Source: Kitasatospora cinereorecta | Lineage (GTDB): Bacteria; Actinomycetota; Actinomycetes; Streptomycetales; Streptomycetaceae | Length of the DNA stretch: 64,000 bases | Direction: 5' to 3' | Assembly (NCBI RefSeq): GCF_024172095.1 | Contig: NZ_JAMZDX010000004.1 | Location: 992,001 to 1,056,000 of the forward strand | In this document: positions 60,057-64,000 of the stretch, piece after piece | Layout of the letters: the number at the start of each line of letters is the position of its first letter | Numbering within the stretch: position 1 is the stretch's first letter | The notes under the pieces: generated by a model | Seen by the model: the letters and a program-made list of their open reading frames with translations, nothing else | Told to the model about the DNA's origin: nothing | Database searches by the model: none | Translations under genes and position numbers: made by a program

Positions 60057-60653
60057 TCAGGGGGAGGCCAGCGCGGCCAGCTCGGCGCGGACGTACGCGC
60101 TCAGCTTGTCCCGCACCCGCTTGCGGTGCTCGACCGAACGGTCCGGCCCGAGGCCGTAGTCGGTCTCGTCCAGGTAGACGGTGATCACCAGGTTGCTGCG
60201 GCGGGCGATCAGATGACTGCGCACCTCGTGGTTGCTCTCCTCCTCCTGGAAGGCGAAGGCCGCATCGCCGACCCCCTTGACCACCGCCAGGTCGGTCACC
60301 TGCTTCTCGCTCGGCTTGACCCGCTCGCGGTCGAAGTCCGCCCGGGCATCCTCGACCGACGGCCGGAAGTCGGCGAACAGGTCGAGGAAGACGCTCACCC
60401 CGCCGCGCTTCGGGGGAAACCTGACCGAGCAGTCCCGGACCGTCTCCAGGAGGTGGTCCTCCCCCGGATCGGGAGTGCCGTAGTCCTCCACGAACGGGGA
60501 CGGGTCGAGGGTCGAACAGATCCTGGTCGGCGGGTTCCGGTAGCGGCCCGGACCGCTCTCGTGGTCGGCCGAGGAGTCGGCGCCGCTGCCGCAGCCGCTC
60601 AGCAGCAGCATGCCGCCCAGCAGCAGTGCGGCCCCACCCGGACGGATGCGCAC
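60057..60653 (-). CDS. Lipoprotein of unknown function
   Basis: GTG 60653 with GGAGG seven bases upstream gives 198 residues; ATG 60677 is an alternative start. The signal peptide VRIRPGGAALLLGGMLLLSG ends in the lipobox LLSGC. The mature part begins CGSGADSSADHES and contains FVEDYGTPDPGEDHLLETVR, GVSVFLDLFADFRPSVEDAR, ADFDRER and HLIARRSNLVITVYLDETDY, a mixed alpha/beta pattern like DUF3558-type lipoproteins. It is anchored to the outer face of the membrane. It is monocistronic with a long 5' region. Confidence 0.85.
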   Translation of the reverse strand: MRIRPGGAALLLGGMLLLSGCGSGADSSADHESGPGRYRNPPTRICSTLDPSPFVEDYGTPDPGEDHLLETVRDCSVRFPPKRGGVSVFLDLFADFRPSVEDARADFDRERVKPSEKQVTDLAVVKGVGDAAFAFQEEESNHEVRSHLIARRSNLVITVYLDETDYGLGPDRSVEHRKRVRDKLSAYVRAELAALASP

Positions 60654-60717
60654 CGTCCCCACCTCCAACTCGGCCATGAACACCCTTGATCCACAGCCTA
60701 GTTGGGCACCTGTCAAT

Positions 60718-61173
60718 TCATCCCGCATTCCCCGGAAGTGCGAGGTGGACGCGGAGCAGCAGCGCATGCAACTGCTCCCGCTCGGCCGCGGTCAGCGGGG
60801 CGAGCAGGGCATCCTGGACGGCTCGCGCCTCGGCGTCCAGCTCGGCCAGGGCGGCGCGGCCCTCCTCGGTGGCGGTCACCGTCAGCCGCCTGCGGTCGGC
60901 CGGGTCGCGGACGCGCTCGACCCGCCCCGCCGATGCCAACTGGTCGACCACCTTGGCCATGTCGCTCGGGTCCACCCCCAATCGGGACGCCAGGTCGCGC
61001 TGCGCGTGCGGCCCGAAGTCGGCGAGCGCGGCCAGCACCGCCATGTGCCACAGCCGCAGCCCCCGCACCGCCAACCGCTCGGCCAGCGCGGCCCGGGCGG
61101 CCTTGCCGGTCCGGGAGAGCAGGTACGTGCTGAGGCCCGTCAGGCTGGGCGGGGCGGCGTCCGGATCGTTCAT
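60718..61173 (-). CDS. MarR family regulator
   Basis: ATG 61173 with AGGA upstream; 151 residues. The winged HTH reads LRLWHMAVLAALADFGPHAQ, RDLASRLGVDPSDMAKVVDQ, LASAGRVERVRDPADRRRLT, VTATEEGRAAL. It is divergent from a VOC protein with a perfect 9-bp inverted repeat between them. MarR proteins of this type repress adjacent genes and release DNA on binding phenolic or other ligands, so the VOC gene is the probable target. Confidence 0.94.
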   Translation of the reverse strand: MNDPDAAPPSLTGLSTYLLSRTGKAARAALAERLAVRGLRLWHMAVLAALADFGPHAQRDLASRLGVDPSDMAKVVDQLASAGRVERVRDPADRRRLTVTATEEGRAALAELDAEARAVQDALLAPLTAAEREQLHALLLRVHLALPGNAG

Positions 61174-61210
61174 GCCGACGATCCTAGACCACATTGATGG
61201 GCCGTCACCT

Positions 61211-61232
61211 ATAGTGGGTCCACACCCACTAT
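61211..61232. promoter_or_regulatory. MarR operator palindrome
   Basis: Perfect inverted repeat ATAGTGGGT-CCAC-ACCCACTAT in the 78-bp divergent gap between the MarR and VOC genes. Length and AT-rich tips are typical of MarR sites. Confidence 0.85.
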
Positions 61233-61251
61233 TACCGGAGTGACTGCCGCC

Positions 61252-61659
61252 ATGGACGCCCTGCACCCCCGTCTGCTCGTCTCCCGCTTCGCCGCCTGCT
61301 TCGACTTCTACGCCGCCGTCCTGCCCGAGATCGTCGGCGCCACCCTCGTCAAGGGCACCGCCGCCGGCCCCTACGCCAACTGGGACGTCGACGACCAGGC
61401 CGTCCTCGTCCTCTTCGACCGCGCCGCCATGGCCGCCACCATCGGCACCACCGACCTCCCCTCCCTCGCCCCCGCCGCCCAGGACACCGCGATGTTCGTC
61501 TGCCGCGTCCAGGACGTCGACGCCGCCCACGCCCTCTGTCTCCGCCACGGCGCCACCCCCGTCACCGCCCCCACCGACCGCCCCGACTGGGGCCCGGGCC
61601 TGCGCACCGCCCACCTCCGCGACCCCGAAGGCACCCTGGTCGAGCTCCAGTCCTACTGA
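61252..61659 (+). CDS. VOC family protein
   Basis: ATG 61252 gives 135 residues; a GTG at 61240 lacks a ribosome site. The VOC pattern is PRLLVSRFAACFDFYAAVLP, GTAAGPYANWDVDDQAVLVL, VCRVQDVDAAHALCLRHGAT and GLRTAHLRDPEGTLVELQSY, ending with the family Glu ligand. It could be a small-molecule binding or ring-opening enzyme, or a resistance protein. It is controlled in all likelihood by the divergent MarR. Confidence 0.87.
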   Translation: MDALHPRLLVSRFAACFDFYAAVLPEIVGATLVKGTAAGPYANWDVDDQAVLVLFDRAAMAATIGTTDLPSLAPAAQDTAMFVCRVQDVDAAHALCLRHGATPVTAPTDRPDWGPGLRTAHLRDPEGTLVELQSY

Positions 61660-61709
61660 CACCGTGTCCGAGGCCGTGAAGACCTGGTGGCTCGTGTTGA
61701 TCTGGAAGC

Positions 61710-62708
61710 TCAGCGCGGCCCTGACGTCGGCTCGAGCAGCGAAAGCGTCCGCTGCTGCGCATCGAGGCCGACGCGGATACCGACCGGCATCGGCAGATTC
61801 GGGCCGGCATGCCCGAACTCGACGTTGCCCAGGACCGGGATGTCACGGTCCCCGAGGACGTCGAGAACGATCTCACGCAGAGCAGGGGACGCGCCGGGCT
61901 CGAGTCCACCGATCTCGTGCGGAACGCCCACGACCATGCCGGAGATCCGATCGAGGATGCCGCAGTGTCGCAACACCTGCAGATAGCTCCACACGTACGA
62001 TGCCAGGCCGCCCGTCTCCTCCCAGAACAGCACCGCACCGTCGAACCATTCGAGCGGCAGCGCGAAACGCGTCGCCTGCGCCAGCACGATGCGATTGATC
62101 ACCCCGCCGATCAGCCGACCTTCGACACGACCGGGACGCCAGCACTCCCACGACGGGCTCGCTGGCAGCGCACCGATCGCCTCGGTACCGGTCAGCAACC
62201 TGAAGTAGAGCCTCTCGAGTTCCGCTTGGCACGCCACGGGTGCGGACTGCCAGTGTCCCCCGAAGCCGGGGACGGCCATGTCGGCATGGAACCCGACCAG
62301 CCCCGTGCGCGCGTAGAGCACCAGGTGCAGCAGCGAGATGTCGCTGTAGCCGAGGATCGGCTTGGGGTCGGCCCTGATCGCCTCGACGTCGATCAGGTCG
62401 AGGTAGCCGAGCACCGTCTGGCCGCCGTCACTCGCGACGATCGCGCGCACCTCAGGATCACGCAGAAGACCATTGAGCTCCCCGGCGGTCTCCGCCGGCG
62501 TGGCCGCGCTCCACCAGTGGTGGCGTCCTACACCGAGGAGCGGAGCCCGACGCACGCGGAATCCCATCCGCTCGAGCACCACCACCGTCTGCTCGACGTT
62601 GGGCTCGTGAGCCGCCGGCAGCGGACCGGACAGCGCTGCGACGACAACGAGATCTCCGGGCCTCAGGGCACGCGGGCGAAGCAGTTGAGGCGGTGCAGAA
62701 CCAGTCAT
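61710..62708 (-). CDS. LD-carboxypeptidase (peptidase S66, MccF-like)
   Basis: ATG 62708 gives 332 residues. It begins LRPRALRPGDLVVVAALSGP and has the Ser nucleophile in ILGYSDISLLHLVLY (GYSDI), EVRAIVASDGGQTVLGYLDL, and the later Glu/His blocks VLFWEETGGLASYVWSYLQV and NVEFGHAGPNLPMPVGIRVG. All catalytic elements (Ser, Glu, His) seem present. S66 enzymes trim murein tetrapeptides (LdcA) or, in the MccF branch, cleave nucleotide-peptide antibiotics. Sequence alone does not decide between them. No ribosome site is obvious, so a leaderless start is possible. Confidence 0.92.
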   Translation of the reverse strand: MTGSAPPQLLRPRALRPGDLVVVAALSGPLPAAHEPNVEQTVVVLERMGFRVRRAPLLGVGRHHWWSAATPAETAGELNGLLRDPEVRAIVASDGGQTVLGYLDLIDVEAIRADPKPILGYSDISLLHLVLYARTGLVGFHADMAVPGFGGHWQSAPVACQAELERLYFRLLTGTEAIGALPASPSWECWRPGRVEGRLIGGVINRIVLAQATRFALPLEWFDGAVLFWEETGGLASYVWSYLQVLRHCGILDRISGMVVGVPHEIGGLEPGASPALREIVLDVLGDRDIPVLGNVEFGHAGPNLPMPVGIRVGLDAQQRTLSLLEPTSGPR

Positions 62709-62894
62709 GGCGTCAGTGTCGTCGGTGCGATTGGTAGGGTCACGCGACTTTCGCCGGTCGTCCGCCAGTGGATCGAGGACACCTTCGCCGGGCCCTCGTG
62801 ACCTGGCACGGAAATGCGGTCGCGAACGCACGGAGCCGATCACTACGGTCGGACACCACATCGGTCCGTACCCGACGGTTTCCCCGGAGTCGCC

Positions 62895-63308
62895 ATGCCC
62901 CTCCAGCTGAAGCTCACCGCGATCACCCTCGACTGCGCCGATCCCGAGGCGCTGGCCGCCTTCTACCGGCAGGCCACCGGGTACGAGCTCCACCCCAGGT
63001 CCGACGGCGACTTCGCCGGCCTCACCCGCGAGGACGGACTCTTCATCGGCTTCCAGCGGGTCGACGAGTACCGGCCTCCGCAGTGGCCCGGACAGACCGC
63101 CGCACAGCAGCTGCACCTCGACTTCGCGGTCGACGACCTCGACGAGGCCGAGGCCGGCCTGCTGGAGCTGGGCGCGGCCAAGCCGAAGGACCAGCCGGGC
63201 GGCGACCGGTGGCGGGTGCTGGTCGATCCGGCCGGGCATCCGTTCTGCCTGACCAGGAGTCGACCGGTGCCGCAGGGCGCGCCCGATCGGTCCGACACTC
63301 CGGTCTGA
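62895..63308 (+). CDS. VOC family protein
   Basis: ATG 62895 behind GGAG; 137 residues. It reads MPLQLKLTAITLDCADPEAL, AAFYRQATGYELHPRSDGDF, AGLTREDGLFIGFQRVDEYR, and ends RVLVDPAGHPFCLTRSRPVP. The short arrangement with a final DPAGHPFCL is typical of the large actinobacterial glyoxalase-like subgroup; the metal Glu is replaced by Cys-Leu, which suggests a binding role and not a lyase one. Monocistronic. Confidence 0.88.
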   Translation: MPLQLKLTAITLDCADPEALAAFYRQATGYELHPRSDGDFAGLTREDGLFIGFQRVDEYRPPQWPGQTAAQQLHLDFAVDDLDEAEAGLLELGAAKPKDQPGGDRWRVLVDPAGHPFCLTRSRPVPQGAPDRSDTPV

Positions 63309-63316
63309 CCGCGGGT

Positions 63317-63886
63317 TCAGACGACGGGCGGCCGGCGGACGTCGTAGAGGTCCCGGTCCCGCAGCCAGAAGGCTTCCAGTCCGTGCTCCTGGATGAACTG
63401 CCGCTCGACCTCGTGGATGGGGTGGAGACCCTGGATGGTGATGGCGTCGTGGCCTTCGTGGCCGGGGACCGAGACGTCGATGCCGGTGCAGTCCTCCCGG
63501 TCGAGGACCGCGGCGGCGAAGACGACGAAGGCCGTCATGTCGGAGTCCGGGGTGATCCGCTCCCCGAAGCTGACGGTGTCTCCGTAGGTGAACGGGCAGG
63601 TGCCGCGCAGGCTCTCGGCGAGGTGGCCGAGGGCGTGCGCCCAGATGACGTCGGTCGAGCGCACGCTCAGGCACAGTTCCGGCGCGCCGCCGCGCCGGTC
63701 GGCGTGATCGGCCAGGGAGACGCCGTAGGTGATGGCGGTGAGCAGGTCGTCCGGCAGCCCGTCGTAGACCACCGTGGTCACCCCGGGCAGTCCCGGCCGG
63801 GTGGACTTCACGGGAAAGAATCTGGGCTCGACGCCGCCGGACAGGCGGTCGAGGTGGGCGAGGTACTTCTCGACGCGGCTCAGCAC
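63317..63886 (-). CDS. Suppressor-of-fused (SUFU) domain protein
   Basis: ATG 63886, 189 residues. It reads LSRVEKYLAHLDRLSGGVEP, GLPGVTTVVYDGLPDDLLTA, ITYGVSLADHADRRGGAPEL, CLSVRSTDVIWAHALGHLAE and HDAITIQGLHPIHEVERQFI, the usual bacterial SUFU pattern. Bacterial SUFU proteins have been proposed as immunity proteins against polymorphic toxins. No toxin gene is adjacent here, although an RHS protein lies 46 kb away. Convergent with the VOC gene. Confidence 0.88.
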   Translation of the reverse strand: MLSRVEKYLAHLDRLSGGVEPRFFPVKSTRPGLPGVTTVVYDGLPDDLLTAITYGVSLADHADRRGGAPELCLSVRSTDVIWAHALGHLAESLRGTCPFTYGDTVSFGERITPDSDMTAFVVFAAAVLDREDCTGIDVSVPGHEGHDAITIQGLHPIHEVERQFIQEHGLEAFWLRDRDLYDVRRPPVV

Positions 63887-63938
63887 GTCCCCCAGCCTGC
63901 CGGACGCCCGGAACGGCCCGGCGGGGGGGTGCCCTCCG

Positions 63939-64000
63939 TTACGCGGGGTCGCTCCGGAGGAGGGCGTGGAGGTGCTGGTCGTGCCAGCCGTTCTCGTGGA
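63939..64000 (-). CDS. GNAT-type acetyltransferase, C-terminal end (cut by the window)
   Basis: The minus strand reads HENGWHDQHLHALLRSDPA and TAA at 63939-63941. The ENGWHD..L.ALL pattern is a common last strand and helix of RimJ/RimL-like GNAT acetyltransferases. Only about 20 residues are visible, so the family call is tentative. Confidence 0.55.
   Translation of the reverse strand, partial: HENGWHDQHLHALLRSDPA

Overview
The window is GC-rich actinobacterial DNA, most likely from Streptomyces or Kitasatospora. The evidence is the very high GC, frequent GTG and TTG starts behind GGAGG-type ribosome binding sites, F420-dependent enzymes, ANTAR and SpoIIE-type signalling proteins, NB-ARC/TPR regulators and many divergent TetR/MarR regulator-target pairs. 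No tRNA, rRNA or CRISPR array was seen.

Region 1 (about 1-22.6 kb) is an accessory, partly decayed zone. It opens with the end of a TPR regulator and a DUF6210 protein. Next come wreckage of IS5 and IS3 elements and of a 35-residue repeat protein. A secreted M4 metalloprotease follows, then a frameshifted DUF985 cupin, a Fic protein coupled to a secreted protein, and a MerR-controlled aldolase/decarboxylase pair. A 2,055-residue secreted RHS/YD-repeat protein with an unrecognised C-terminal tail dominates the middle. Behind it lie remnants of an actinophage: a portal protein end and a MuF-like protein carrying the N-terminal half of an intein. An IS701 fragment and a frameshifted DUF1963 gene follow. 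At least six reading frames here are broken.

Region 2 (22.6-40.8 kb) is largely intact. It holds a MecA_N-type penicillin-binding protein, a two-component system divergent from an MMPL exporter, and a series of regulator/target divergons: TetR with an NmrA-like reductase behind a five-operator promoter, a GlxA-type AraC regulator with a dienelactone hydrolase, Lrp with an F420 LLM oxidoreductase and a deaminase, and TetR with a DHFR-like reductase.

Region 3 (40.2-51.8 kb) centres on a LuxR-HTH/NB-ARC regulator. It is flanked by a PPOX gene and a DUF1801 gene that share a duplicated upstream region, then a class C serine hydrolase. After that comes a stress-signalling group: an RsbW-like kinase, a Rho-N-like small protein, an AI-2E family permease, an ANTAR-GAF-PAS-SpoIIE phosphatase and a GAF-ANTAR protein.

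Region 4 (51.9-64 kb) begins with an intact IS4-family element with a 12-bp target duplication, inserted inside an older element bounded by 18-bp inverted repeats. Beyond it are an NmrA/TetR divergon, a secreted pyroglutamyl-peptidase-like protein whose expected catalytic cysteine is serine, DUF1918, DedA, PIG-L deacetylase, an F420 reductase, a lipoprotein, a MarR/VOC divergon with a perfect palindromic operator, an LD-carboxypeptidase, a VOC protein, a SUFU-domain protein and the tail of a GNAT acetyltransferase.

No single previously undescribed system is proven here. The best candidates are the RHS protein with its orphan tail, the coupled secreted protein/Fic pair, the duplicated regulatory region around the LuxR/NB-ARC gene, the five-operator promoter and the Cys-to-Ser peptidase homologue.
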